Under the pieces are notes generated by a model, which saw only the letters and a program-made list of their open reading frames with translations, ran no database searches and was not told the origin of the DNA. 28,141 nt of DNA from assembly GCA_023436715.1 (NCBI GenBank), contig JAEZIJ010000255.1:1-28141 (forward strand). Reading direction: 5' to 3'. The DNA comes from Acidobacteriota bacterium (GTDB lineage: Bacteria; Acidobacteriota; Terriglobia; Bryobacterales; Bryobacteraceae). Positions 1 to 6,646 of this stretch are shown here, one piece after another (position 1 is the stretch's first letter; each line of letters starts with the position of its first letter). Position numbers and translations under genes: made by a program.

Positions 1-566
1 CCGGCGCAGCTCTTTGCTGCTCATCGCTGTCCTTCCTACCCCGACCTCCATTCGAGGTCTTCAGGTTAGGGGACATTTCTATCGAGGTCCAAAGGGGACA
101 TTATCAAAGTGGCGCGACATGGAAAAACAAATCGCTACCGTGTTGTTTCTACAGGCCAAAGCGGGCACGGTGATCGTGGGGTTCATGGGAGCGTTGCTCG
201 CCAGATTGTCTCCGCCTCGTGAGACAACAGGGCCGCTCAAAATGCTTCCGCCGCGTCGCTTACGGCTTCCGCAACTTCGAAAACTACCGCCAGCGAGTGA
301 AGGTGTTATGTTCTTAAATGTTCTGGGATTTCGGGGTGGGTCCCCCGTTGTTGGCGTAGAGCCTGATGGGACTCGTGGGGGCCATGGGCGGTTCCGCATG
401 TATAGGGAAAACTCGTGTTGTCTCCGTCTCGCGATAGAGAGAACGACGCCTAAAGCGTCCCATGCCTACCACGGCTACCGTGGGGAATGAGTTTGGTTTT
501 GGACCCAGTTTGGACCCAGTTCGAGAGGGTAATCGAGGTGGTGGTTCGGTAAGTGTTTGAGGAATT
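1..566. other. Gene-poor region with degenerate insertion-sequence-like debris
   Basis: I see no intact gene here. The ORFs covering the region have no recognisable family and look like noise. Visible items are: a short inverted repeat (GACCTC at 43-48, GAGGTC at 54-59); two copies of a GGGGACATT motif about 28 bp apart (near 69-77 and 93-101), of the kind found as multiple terminal repeats of some insertion sequences; a small transposase-like C-terminal fragment ending at 317; and a direct repeat of TTTGGACCCAG near 495-520. The region lies immediately downstream of the 3' end of a tRNA gene, a common integration site, so it probably holds remains of past insertions. No integrase or intact attachment site could be identified. 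Confidence 0.45.
204..317 (+). pseudogene. Possible transposase C-terminal fragment
   Basis: One frame ending at a TAA at 315-317 reads ...RVAYGFRNFENYRQRV... and then stops shortly after. This resembles the extreme C-terminus of ISL3-like DDE transposases, where a YGFRNF-x-NYR-x-R segment is usual. Only about 35 residues are open and there is no start or catalytic DDE core, so at best this is a remnant. A second short frame (GTG at 112 to TGA at 222) runs just upstream and might be another part of the same broken element, but I do not recognise it. Recognition rests on memory of one short motif. Confidence 0.3.
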
Positions 567-642
567 TGGTGGACCTGGTGAGATTCGAACTCACGACCTC
601 TTCCATGCCATGGAAGCGCGCTCCCAACTGCGCCACAGGCCC
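567..642 (-). tRNA. tRNA-Ala (anticodon GGC)
   Basis: Read on the minus strand the sequence folds as a complete cloverleaf. The acceptor stem is GGGCCTG/CAGGTCC, the D-stem GCGC/GCGC, and the anticodon stem CTTCC/GGAAG with loop ATGGCAT. The T-stem is GTGAG/CTCAC with loop TTCGAAT. The anticodon GGC decodes GCC, giving alanine. The discriminator base is A, and the 3' CCA appears to be encoded (positions 567-569). The tRNA body alone is 570-642. Confidence 0.95.
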
Positions 643-665
643 ACGGGTTGCGTTGGACTTTCATC

Positions 666-671
666 ACTATA
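666..671 (-). promoter_or_regulatory. Possible -10 box for tRNA-Ala
   Basis: Minus-strand TATAGT lies 24 bp upstream of the tRNA 5' end, in a GC-rich gap of only about 80 bp between the tRNA and the HD-domain gene. No convincing -35 hexamer is seen at 16-18 bp, so this is a weak call. Confidence 0.3.
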
Positions 672-720
672 GCACAGCGGCTTCGATTCGGGGGGCAAGG
701 GCGTGCAGTATGCTGAGAAA

Positions 721-1290
721 ATGACGCGAGAAGAAGCATGGCAGATCCTCTGCGAGTTCACCCAGTCGGATGGCCTGCGCAAGCACGGGCTGGCGGTCGA
801 GACCTGCATGGCTGCCTATGCCCGCAAGCTCGGAGAAGACGAGACGAAGTGGTCGGTCACCGCCCTCCTGCATGACTTCGATTGGGAGATCCACCCGCAG
901 GCCCCGGACCACCCGATGAAGGGCGAGCCGATCCTCGCCGGGCGCGGAGTCAGCGAGGAGATTCGCCGCGCGGTCCTCTCACACGCGTCCTACAGCGGCG
1001 TCCCGCGCGTCAGCCCGCTCGAAAAGACGCTGTTCGCCTGCGACGAACTGGCGGGCTTCATCACCGCGGTAGCACTCGTAAAACCGCACCGCAGCGTAGC
1101 CGAGGTGGACGCAAAATCGGTGCGGAAGAAGATGAAGGACAAGGCGTTCGCCCGCTCGGTGAACCGTTCGGATATCGTCGAAGGCGCCTCCGAACTCGGC
1201 ATTGATCTCGACGAGCACATCGATTTCTGCATCCGCGCCATGCAGTCGCGCGCCGCCGAACTCGGACTCCAGGGAGTCCCGGTACAATAA
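721..1290 (+). CDS. HD-domain (HDIG-type) predicted phosphohydrolase
   Basis: A 189-aa soluble protein of the HD superfamily. The metal-binding pattern is visible in order: an early His (KHGLAVE), the HD doublet in LLHDFDWE, a later His in HPMKGE, LSHA, and an Asp in CDELAG. The family usually hydrolyses phosphomonoesters or phosphodiesters of nucleotides; the substrate cannot be told from sequence. I chose the ATG at 721 because the family typically starts with MTREEAW-like residues. An in-frame GTG at 703, preceded by a G-rich stretch, would add six residues. It is the first gene of a plus-strand run (HD, SMP-30, Nudix, mutS2) with gaps of 8 and 4 bp and then an overlap, which suggests one transcript. 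Confidence 0.85.
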   Translation: MTREEAWQILCEFTQSDGLRKHGLAVETCMAAYARKLGEDETKWSVTALLHDFDWEIHPQAPDHPMKGEPILAGRGVSEEIRRAVLSHASYSGVPRVSPLEKTLFACDELAGFITAVALVKPHRSVAEVDAKSVRKKMKDKAFARSVNRSDIVEGASELGIDLDEHIDFCIRAMQSRAAELGLQGVPVQ

Positions 1291-1298
1291 CTCTCGCT

Positions 1299-2165
1299 AT
1301 GAAACTGCTGCTCTCGACTCTCGCTGCATGCTGCCTGCTCATAGGGCAGGACGTCCCGGATCTCAAGGTGGAGAAAATCGCCACCGGATACAAATTCACC
1401 GAAGGACCGATCTGGTCGCACGAAGGCTTCCTGCTGTTCAGCGACATACCCGAAAACAAGATCCTGCGGCTCGTGCCCGGCAAGCCCGTGGAAATTTTCC
1501 GCCAGGACAGCAACGGGGCAAACGGAAACGCTTTCGACGCGCAGGGAAGGCTCTACACCTGCGAGGGCGGAGCACGTCGCGTCACGCGCACGGACAAGAA
1601 GGGCAAGGTCGAAGTCCTCGCGGACAAGTTCGAAGGCAAACGGTTCAACTCGCCAAACGACATCGTCGTGAGGCGGGACGGGCATATCTATTTCACCGAC
1701 CCCGCATTCGGGCAATCCGCCGACACCCGCGAGCTGGATTTCTACGGCGTGTTCCACATCGCGCCCAAAGGGCAGATCGAGCTGATCGCGAAACCGAAGG
1801 GACGGCCGAACGGCCTGGCGCTCTCACCGGATGGCCGCATCCTCTACGTCGACAATTCCGACGAGCGAAACGTGCGCGCCTACGATCTCGACAGGGGCGG
1901 CAAGGCTACAAATGAGCGCGTGGTGATCTCGAACATAGAGGGCGGAGCCGATGGCATGAAGGTCGATGAGAAAGGCAATCTGTACATCGCTTCCAAGACG
2001 CTCGCCATTTATTCCCCCCAGGGAAAGCTGCTGAGGCAGATCGAACTGCCCGAGACGCCCTCCAACTGCGCCTTCGGCGACGCCGGCCTCCAGTCGCTCT
2101 ACATCACTGCTCGTGCTTCGCTCTACCGCGTGCGGCTGAACGTAAAAGGGTCTCTGCCATACTGA
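1299..2165 (+). CDS. SMP-30/gluconolactonase-family exported lactonase
   Basis: A 288-aa six-bladed beta-propeller hydrolase of the SMP-30/gluconolactonase/LRE family, expected to open sugar-type lactones with one divalent metal. Family metal ligands are visible as Glu in TEGPIW (about residue 33), Asn in NSPNDIV and Asp in GADGMKVD, and FTDPAFG is also a family hallmark. The N-terminus (MKLLLSTLAACC) is a short hydrophobic signal. LAAC at residues 8-11 fits a lipobox, so it may be a lipoprotein rather than freely periplasmic. The gene starts 8 bp after the HD gene and ends 4 bp before the Nudix gene. The true substrate is not determined by sequence. Confidence 0.88.
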   Translation: MKLLLSTLAACCLLIGQDVPDLKVEKIATGYKFTEGPIWSHEGFLLFSDIPENKILRLVPGKPVEIFRQDSNGANGNAFDAQGRLYTCEGGARRVTRTDKKGKVEVLADKFEGKRFNSPNDIVVRRDGHIYFTDPAFGQSADTRELDFYGVFHIAPKGQIELIAKPKGRPNGLALSPDGRILYVDNSDERNVRAYDLDRGGKATNERVVISNIEGGADGMKVDEKGNLYIASKTLAIYSPQGKLLRQIELPETPSNCAFGDAGLQSLYITARASLYRVRLNVKGSLPY

Positions 2166-2169
2166 AATT

Positions 2170-2598
2170 GTGGCAAGCAAGAGGCAGTACCCCGAACGGC
2201 CGATCCTGGGTGTCGGAGCGATCATTGCGAATGACGGCCGCGTGCTCCTGGTGGAGCGCGGGCAGGATCCGCTGAAAGGCGTATGGTCGTTGCCCGGCGG
2301 GGTCGTCGAGGCCGGGGAGCAGTTAAAGGACGCGGTCCGCCGCGAAGTTCGGGAAGAGACGGGGCTCGAAGTGGAGCCGGTCTCCATGGTCGAAGTGTTC
2401 GAGAGAATCATGCCCGATGCAAGCGGGCGAACGGAGTACCACTACGTGCTGATCGATTATCTGTGCCGCGTGACGGGCGGCCGGCTGCACGCCGAGTCGG
2501 ACGCGAGCGATGCGCGATGGGTTCCGCGGGATGAGTTGCATTCCTACCGGATCACTGAGGGAACGCTTGAGGTGATCGAGAGGGCTCTGGCGCTATGA
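2170..2598 (+). CDS. Nudix hydrolase
   Basis: A 142-aa protein with a perfect Nudix box at residues 44-66 (G-x5-E-x7-R-E-V-x-E-E-x-G-L), which binds Mg2+ and cleaves nucleoside diphosphates linked to another group. The fold ILGVGAIIANDGRVLL before the box is typical of the small ADP-ribose/NADH/mutT-like class; specificity is unknown. It starts with GTG 4 bp after the lactonase stop and overlaps the mutS2 start by 4 bp (ATGA), so it is probably translationally coupled to mutS2. Its position next to mutS2 would suit nucleotide-pool housekeeping, but that is inference. Confidence 0.9.
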   Translation: MASKRQYPERPILGVGAIIANDGRVLLVERGQDPLKGVWSLPGGVVEAGEQLKDAVRREVREETGLEVEPVSMVEVFERIMPDASGRTEYHYVLIDYLCRVTGGRLHAESDASDARWVPRDELHSYRITEGTLEVIERALAL

Positions 2599-5012
2599 AC
2601 ACGAGCGGCGGCCTGTTGGAATTCGATCGGCTGAAAGCGTTGCTCGGGCGCTATATTTCGAGCCCGCTCGGCCAGGCTGAACTCGACAAAGTCGAACCGG
2701 TGGACGACCGCGCTCATGCCGAGCAGATGCTTGCCGAAGCCGCTGAAGCTCTCCAGTACGTGGAAACGGCAGCGCGCCCACAGCCGGCCTCGCGCGGAGC
2801 AGCGGTGCGAATCCGCTTCGGATCGCTTCCCGACGTCGGCGAAGCCGTCCGCAAACTGCATATCGAGGGCGCATCGCTCGAAGCGAAGGAGATCTTTGAG
2901 CTAACCGGCCTGCTCGATCGCGCTGCGGACATCCGTTCGCTCCTGCTTGCAGTGGCCGAACGGTTCCCCAAGCTCGGTGCGCGCGCGGCCGCCATGGGTG
3001 AGTTCCGTTCCGTGCTGCGCGACCTCGCGGGCAAGATCCTACCGGACGGCACCGTGGCCGACCACGCCAGCGTGCTTCTCGCCCGGCTGCGGCGCGACAT
3101 GGAGCGGCAGAGGCTTCAGATCCAGGAATCGCTCGAGCGTTTCCTCCGCGTTCACCGCGAGGAAGGCGTGCTGCAGGAAGACTTCGTCACCATCCGCAAC
3201 GAGCGCTTCGTGGTTCCGGTGATCGCCGGGCAGCGCCGCAAGATCGACGGCGTGATCCACGGCGCGAGCGGCACCGGGCACACCCTCTTCGTCGAGCCGC
3301 TCGAGACTATCGAACTGAACAACGAACTGGTGCGACTGACGGAGGAAGAACTCCGCGAAGTGCACCGCATCCTGCTCGAGTTCACCCAGCGGCTGCGGGA
3401 CTACGCCGGCGCGATCGACCGCACGATGCGCATCCTCGGCGAATTGGAACTGCTGTTCGCCAAGGCAACCTTCGCGGTCGAGTTCGGCTGCAAAATCCCG
3501 AGCTTCAGTCCGCCGGGAGTGCGCCGTCTTGCCCTGCGGGACGCGCGCCATCCGCTGCTCGAAGACGTGCTGCGCCGCCACCACAAAACTGTCGTGCCGG
3601 TCACGCTCGTTCTCGAAGCAGACACCCGCACCCTGCTCATCAGCGGCCCGAACAGCGGCGGCAAAACCGTGACGCTGAAGACTGTGGGGCTGCTGGCGCT
3701 CATGGCACAGGCGGGCCTGCCCGTGCCGTGCGCGGAAGCCGAGTTCCCCTTCTTCGACCAGGTGCTCGCCGATATGGGCGACCAGCAGTCGATCCAGGAA
3801 AGCCTCAGCACGTTTTCGGCGCACATGTCGCGCGTTCGCGACATCGTCAACGAAGTAACGCCGGAATCGCTCGTGCTGCTCGATGAACTCGGCCGCGCGA
3901 CGGACCCCGAGGAAGGCGGCGCGCTCGGCGTGGCCATCCTCGACCGCTGCCGCACTTCCGGCGCGTTTTCGCTCGCCTCCACGCACCTGCTGGCGCTCAA
4001 AATTTACGGCGCGAACACGTCGGGCGTGCTGAACGGATCGATGGGCTTCAACGAGGAGACGCTCGAAACCACTTACATCCTGCGAGTGGGCGCGCCCGGC
4101 AAATCCGCGGGCATCGATATCGCCCGGCGGCTCGGACTGCCGCAACCGCTGCTCGAAAGGGCGCGCTCCGCGCTCAGCACGCACGAGCAGGACTTGGCGC
4201 GATTCCTCAGCGAACTGGACCGGAGGCTGAGGGAGGTCACGGAACTCCAGGAAGGGCTTCAACGGGAACGCGAGCGGCTGGCGGCCCGCGAGAAGGCAAT
4301 CGCGGAGGAATGGGCAAAGAAAGAGTCCGCGAAGATCAAGGAACTGGAGCGGCAGTGCGAACTGGTCCTGGAACGCTTCGAGTCGAACGCTCAGGAGACG
4401 ATAGATAAAATTGCAAGCTCCGGCGATCAAAAGAAGGCGGCCGCGCAGGCGCAGCGCAACGTCGCGAAAGTGAAGCGGGAACTGCGCGAGGAGATCGAAA
4501 CCACCGTGCTCTCGGCCAGGGCCGATGCGCAGGAGGGCGCCGCGCCGCTCAAGATCCTCGAGGGGGCGCGCGTGCGCCTGAAAAACGTTCGCGAACCCGC
4601 ACGGGTGCGGCGGCTTCTCGGCGAGGACCGGCTCGAAGTGGAGGCCGGTTTCCTCAAAATGCAGGTCTCGCGCGATGACGTGCTCGAGGTGCTCCCAGGA
4701 ACCGGCGAAGGCGCGAAGCTGCCGAAAGGCGTCTCGTTCCGGCCGGCGGGTCCGGACGGCTACGTGAGCGTGCGCGAAATCAACATCATCGGCCAGCGCG
4801 CGGAGGAAGCGCGCGATCAGGTGGATAAGTTCCTCGATAGCGCCGTGCTGGCATCAGTCAGCCGCGTGCGCATCGTCCACGGTCACGGCATGGGCATCCT
4901 CAAGCGCGCCATCGCCGAACTGCTCTCGGCACACCCGAGCGTCGAGAAATTCTACCCCGCCTCGCAGAACGAGGGCGGCGCCGGCGCCACCATCGTCGAA
5001 CTGAAGGAGTAG
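2595..5012 (+). CDS. mutS2: MutS2 family ATPase (endonuclease MutS2/RqcU-like)
   Basis: An 805-aa MutS2, the MutS paralogue without the mismatch-recognition domain. It is linked in other bacteria to suppression of recombination and to rescue of collided ribosomes. The order is: clamp/lever region (about 1-330), ABC ATPase with Walker A GPNSGGKT near residue 351, Walker B LVLLDELGRATDP, the STH segment (ASTHLLALK), a Lys/Glu-rich coiled coil (about 510-640), and a C-terminal Smr domain (about 725-805). In the Smr domain the HGHGMG loop is present, but the usual LDLRG motif reads INIIG. The start is the ATG overlapping the Nudix stop. It is the last gene of the operon, followed by 190 bp before the next small gene. 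Confidence 0.95.
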   Translation: MNTSGGLLEFDRLKALLGRYISSPLGQAELDKVEPVDDRAHAEQMLAEAAEALQYVETAARPQPASRGAAVRIRFGSLPDVGEAVRKLHIEGASLEAKEIFELTGLLDRAADIRSLLLAVAERFPKLGARAAAMGEFRSVLRDLAGKILPDGTVADHASVLLARLRRDMERQRLQIQESLERFLRVHREEGVLQEDFVTIRNERFVVPVIAGQRRKIDGVIHGASGTGHTLFVEPLETIELNNELVRLTEEELREVHRILLEFTQRLRDYAGAIDRTMRILGELELLFAKATFAVEFGCKIPSFSPPGVRRLALRDARHPLLEDVLRRHHKTVVPVTLVLEADTRTLLISGPNSGGKTVTLKTVGLLALMAQAGLPVPCAEAEFPFFDQVLADMGDQQSIQESLSTFSAHMSRVRDIVNEVTPESLVLLDELGRATDPEEGGALGVAILDRCRTSGAFSLASTHLLALKIYGANTSGVLNGSMGFNEETLETTYILRVGAPGKSAGIDIARRLGLPQPLLERARSALSTHEQDLARFLSELDRRLREVTELQEGLQRERERLAAREKAIAEEWAKKESAKIKELERQCELVLERFESNAQETIDKIASSGDQKKAAAQAQRNVAKVKRELREEIETTVLSARADAQEGAAPLKILEGARVRLKNVREPARVRRLLGEDRLEVEAGFLKMQVSRDDVLEVLPGTGEGAKLPKGVSFRPAGPDGYVSVREINIIGQRAEEARDQVDKFLDSAVLASVSRVRIVHGHGMGILKRAIAELLSAHPSVEKFYPASQNEGGAGATIVELKE

Positions 5013-5069
5013 TGGGGCAGCTTACCGTCGTAAACCACATTTGCGCCCGAATTTCGGGTCCATAAATAT

Positions 5070-5203
5070 ATTAATTTATGTTCATCAGAGCACCCGAACT
5101 TTGGGTACCCTGGTTAGCCCGGAAGGGCTATCGTGTTTCCTGAGCACAACCGGCATCATGGGACTGAACGGTATTCAAGGCGTATCGTTTGGGAGGTATC
5201 AAC
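5070..5203 (+). promoter_or_regulatory. Structured leader, copy 1
   Basis: It starts with A+T-rich ATTAATTTATGTT in an otherwise GC-rich genome, probably promoter sequence. It contains hairpin 1 (TAGCCC 5115-5120, loop GGAA, GGGCTA 5125-5130), the conserved block GAGCA-n2-AC-n-GGCATCAT, and hairpin 2 (AACGGTA 5167-5173 with TATCGTT 5183-5189). A GGGAGG Shine-Dalgarno then precedes the ATG at 5204. Both hairpins are kept in the other copies despite sequence change. No known riboswitch class was recognised. Confidence 0.6.
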
Positions 5204-5365
5204 ATGAAGAAACTCGTGATTGCGCTGTTCGCGATTTCGCTGACCGCGCCGATGTTCGCGCAGGCCCCGCCGGCGCAGGACCAGCCCAAGGCTGAGAAGA
5301 CGAAAAAGAAGAAGGCCAGCAAGAAGAAGGCCAACAAGAAGGAAGAAGCTCCGAAGGCTCAGTAG
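5204..5365 (+). CDS. Small secreted lysine-rich protein, copy 1
   Basis: A 53-aa protein. Residues 1-19 are a Sec signal peptide (MKK, then a hydrophobic core ending in PMFA), with likely cleavage before QAPP. The mature part is about 34 residues with 12 Lys and 4 acidic residues, arranged as blocks of KKK separated by Ala/Ser/Asn, and ending in PKAQ. It has no Cys, Trp or folded-domain signature and is predicted to be disordered and strongly cationic in the periplasm. The start is supported by GGGAGG 7 bp upstream and by identical placement in three copies. By composition it recalls the E. coli acid-shock protein Asr, but there is no demonstrable homology. Function unknown. Confidence 0.85.
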   Translation: MKKLVIALFAISLTAPMFAQAPPAQDQPKAEKTKKKKASKKKANKKEEAPKAQ

Positions 5366-5378
5366 TTCCTGCACCCAA

Positions 5379-5417
5379 GTCCCTGCCCGGCTTTGCTTAC
5401 TCAGGGCGGGCAGGGAC
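5379..5417 (+). terminator. GC-rich hairpin after small gene copy 1
   Basis: A perfect 11-bp inverted repeat (GTCCCTGCCCG at 5379-5389, CGGGCAGGGAC at 5407-5417) 13 bp after the stop codon. There is no U-tract, so it may be a weak terminator or a 3'-end stabiliser. The same element follows copy 2. Confidence 0.6.
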
Positions 5418-5449
5418 AGATCTCGCCCGCCAGCCCTTTATCCGCACCC

Positions 5450-5582
5450 ATTAATTTACGTTAAGCAAAACACCTCAGCTTTTGGCATCCCGATTAGCCT
5501 GCGAGGGCTATCACATTCCCCGAGCAAGACTGGCATCATACCCCTGAGCGGCCTAATCGCCGCATCTTGGGAGATCAATAAA
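5450..5582 (+). promoter_or_regulatory. Structured leader, copy 2
   Basis: It aligns with leader 1 over its full length. Hairpin 1 is TAGCCT/GGGCTA (5495-5500, 5505-5510) with a GCGA loop in place of GGAA; both are GNRA tetraloops. Hairpin 2 is GCGGC/GCCGC (5548-5552, 5559-5563), where A-U, U-A and G-U pairs of copy 1 have become G-C, C-G and G-C. The Shine-Dalgarno GGGAG follows directly, then ATG at 5583. A possible promoter (TTGGCA 5482-5487, GGCTAT 5506-5511, 18-bp spacer) overlaps hairpin 1, so a DNA-level explanation for part of the conservation cannot be excluded. Confidence 0.6.
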
Positions 5583-5744
5583 ATGAAGAAGCTCGTTATC
5601 GCGATGTTCGCCATCGCGCTCGTGACGCCAATGTTCGCCCAGGCCCCGCCGGCAGCCGATGCGCCCAAGGCCGAGAAGACGAAGGCCGCTAAGAAAGGCC
5701 ACAAGGCCAGCAAGAAGAAGGCCGAACAGCCGAAGGCTCAGTAG
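5583..5744 (+). CDS. Small secreted lysine-rich protein, copy 2
   Basis: A 53-aa paralogue of the flanking copies. The signal peptide (MKKLVIAMFAIALVTPMFA) is identical to that of copy 3. The mature part starts QAPPAADAPKAEK and ends PKAQ. Its core is KAAKKGHKASKKKA, somewhat less lysine-dense than copy 1 and with one His. The two ends of the mature peptide are conserved among the copies while the Lys/Ala core varies without any change in length. The Shine-Dalgarno is GGGAG. Expected location is the periplasm or beyond; function unknown. Confidence 0.85.
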   Translation: MKKLVIAMFAIALVTPMFAQAPPAADAPKAEKTKAAKKGHKASKKKAEQPKAQ

Positions 5745-5757
5745 TTCCTCCATGCGA

Positions 5758-5796
5758 GTCCCTGCCCGGCTTTGCTTACGCAGGGCCGGCAGGGAC
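5758..5796 (+). terminator. GC-rich hairpin after small gene copy 2
   Basis: GTCCCTGCC (5758-5766) pairs with GGCAGGGAC (5788-5796), 9 bp, 13 bp after the stop. This is the duplicate of the hairpin after copy 1, slightly decayed. No U-tract. Confidence 0.55.
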
Positions 5797-5828
5797 AGAT
5801 CTCGCCCGGCAGCCCCTTATCCGCACCA

Positions 5829-5961
5829 ATTAATTTACGTTAAGCAAAACACCTCAGCTTTTGGCATCCAGATTAGCCTGCGAGGGCTATCGCATTTCCC
5901 GAGCAAGACAGGCATCATACCCCTGAGCGGCCTAATCGCCGCATCTTAGGAGATCAATAAA
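5829..5961 (+). promoter_or_regulatory. Structured leader, copy 3
   Basis: Nearly identical to leader 2 at an exact 379-bp offset: ATTAATTTACGTTAAGC block, hairpin 1 (5874-5879 with 5884-5889, GCGA loop), GGCATCAT block, hairpin 2 (5927-5931 with 5938-5942), Shine-Dalgarno AGGAG, ATG at 5962. Confidence 0.6.
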
Positions 5962-6123
5962 ATGAAGAAGCTCGTTATCGCGATGTTCGCCATCGCGCTC
6001 GTGACGCCGATGTTCGCCCAGGCCCCGCCGCCGGCCGATGCGCCCAAGACCGAGAAGAAGACGAAGAAGGCTGGCAAGAAAAAGGCCGACACCAAGAAGG
6101 CGGAAGAGCCGAAGGCTCAGTAG
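5962..6123 (+). CDS. Small secreted lysine-rich protein, copy 3
   Basis: A 53-aa paralogue with the same signal peptide as copy 2. The mature part runs from QAPPPADAPKTEKK through a core of KKAGKKKADTKKAEE to PKAQ, with about 12 Lys. The Shine-Dalgarno AGGAG is the strongest of the three. Although copies 2 and 3 have nearly identical leaders, their C-terminal cores differ noticeably, so the coding part drifts faster than the leader. It is followed by an unrelated, longer hairpin. Function unknown. Confidence 0.85.
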   Translation: MKKLVIAMFAIALVTPMFAQAPPPADAPKTEKKTKKAGKKKADTKKAEEPKAQ

Positions 6124-6144
6124 TTCTCCATTTCACCTATCCGC

Positions 6145-6172
6145 TGCCCGGCCCTGCTGTAGGGGCCGGGCA
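6145..6172 (+). terminator. Strong GC hairpin ending the small-gene array
   Basis: A perfect 10-bp stem (TGCCCGGCCC at 6145-6154, GGGCCGGGCA at 6163-6172) with an 8-nt loop. It lies between the array and the convergent bcp gene ending at 6191, so it may serve both strands. No U-tract. Confidence 0.55.
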
Positions 6173-6190
6173 CGCCCTGCCCGCTCCCGG

Positions 6191-6646
6191 TCAAGAGCCG
6201 ACCGCCGCCAGAACCTCAGCGGCGTGTCCCTTTGCCTTGACCTTGAGGAAGATCCTCTCGATCCGCCCGTCCTCACCGACAACGAAAGTGGTACGTTCGA
6301 TTCCCATCACCTTCTTCCCATACATGTTCTTCTCTTTCCACACGCCGTAGGTTTCGGCAGCGGTCCGATCAACGTCGCAGAGTAGGGTAAAGGGAAGATC
6401 GTAGTTGGCTTTGAACTTCTGCTGGGCAGCGGGCCGGTCCGGAGAAACGCCGACAATCAGGGTGTTACGGCGCGTGAAGTCGCCTGAAGCATCTCGAAAC
6501 TCACAAGCTTCCGTGGTGCACCCCGGCGTGCTCGCCCTGGGATAGAAATAGAGCACCACCTTTTTGCCGCGCAGGCTGGAGAGGCGGAGGGCGTCGCCCC
6601 GGTCCGTAGTGAGTTCGATATCCGGGGCGAGGTCGCCTTCCTTCAT
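6191..6646 (-). CDS. bcp: Thioredoxin-dependent peroxiredoxin, Bcp/PrxQ type
   Basis: A 151-aa AhpC/TSA-fold protein that reduces hydrogen and organic peroxides in the cytoplasm using thioredoxin. The peroxidatic Cys43 sits in TPGCT and the resolving Cys48 five residues later (ACEF), the spacing of the atypical two-cysteine Bcp class. The family segment GVSPDRPAAQQKF is also present. The frame stays open for 58 more codons upstream, but the ATG at 6646 starts at the family position (MKEGDLAPDIEL) and overlaps the stop of the upstream gene (ATGA). It is the last gene of the arsA-like / small protein / bcp operon. Confidence 0.93.
   Translation of the reverse strand: MKEGDLAPDIELTTDRGDALRLSSLRGKKVVLYFYPRASTPGCTTEACEFRDASGDFTRRNTLIVGVSPDRPAAQQKFKANYDLPFTLLCDVDRTAAETYGVWKEKNMYGKKVMGIERTTFVVGEDGRIERIFLKVKAKGHAAEVLAAVGS

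Larger units (their letters stand above)
5070..6123 (+). repeat. Three-copy tandem cassette: leader + 53-codon gene + GC hairpin, period 379 bp
   Basis: Three small genes start at 5204, 5583 and 5962, so both spacings are exactly 379 bp, and all three genes are exactly 53 codons. Copies 2 and 3 are nearly identical from the intergenic hairpin through the leader (5366-5744 versus 5745-6123). Copy 1 is clearly homologous in leader and gene but much more diverged. This fits an old duplication followed by a recent one of a whole transcription unit. The first leader is 1 bp longer than the others between its ATTAATTTA block and the ATG. Confidence 0.9.

Noticed and set aside
14..490. 158-aa ORF at the left end as a gene
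   Set aside because: Arg/Pro-rich sequence without domain; it runs through repeat-like motifs and a different frame shows the transposase-like tail.
314..739. 141-aa minus-strand ORF across the tRNA
   Set aside because: It reads through the complete tRNA-Ala gene on the same strand and has no recognisable features.
3039..4430. 463-aa minus-strand ORF inside mutS2
   Set aside because: Antisense shadow of mutS2; His/Arg/Glu-rich without family motifs.
5070..5203. Leader as a known riboswitch (c-di-GMP-I/GEMM, cobalamin, SAM, glycine, fluoride, THF, Moco classes)
   Set aside because: The conserved core strings I know for these classes are absent; only a generic GNRA hairpin is shared with GEMM.
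5041..5295. 84-aa ORF overlapping leader 1 and small gene copy 1
   Set aside because: Out of frame with the signal-peptide gene; the equivalents in copies 2 and 3 are not conserved in start or length.
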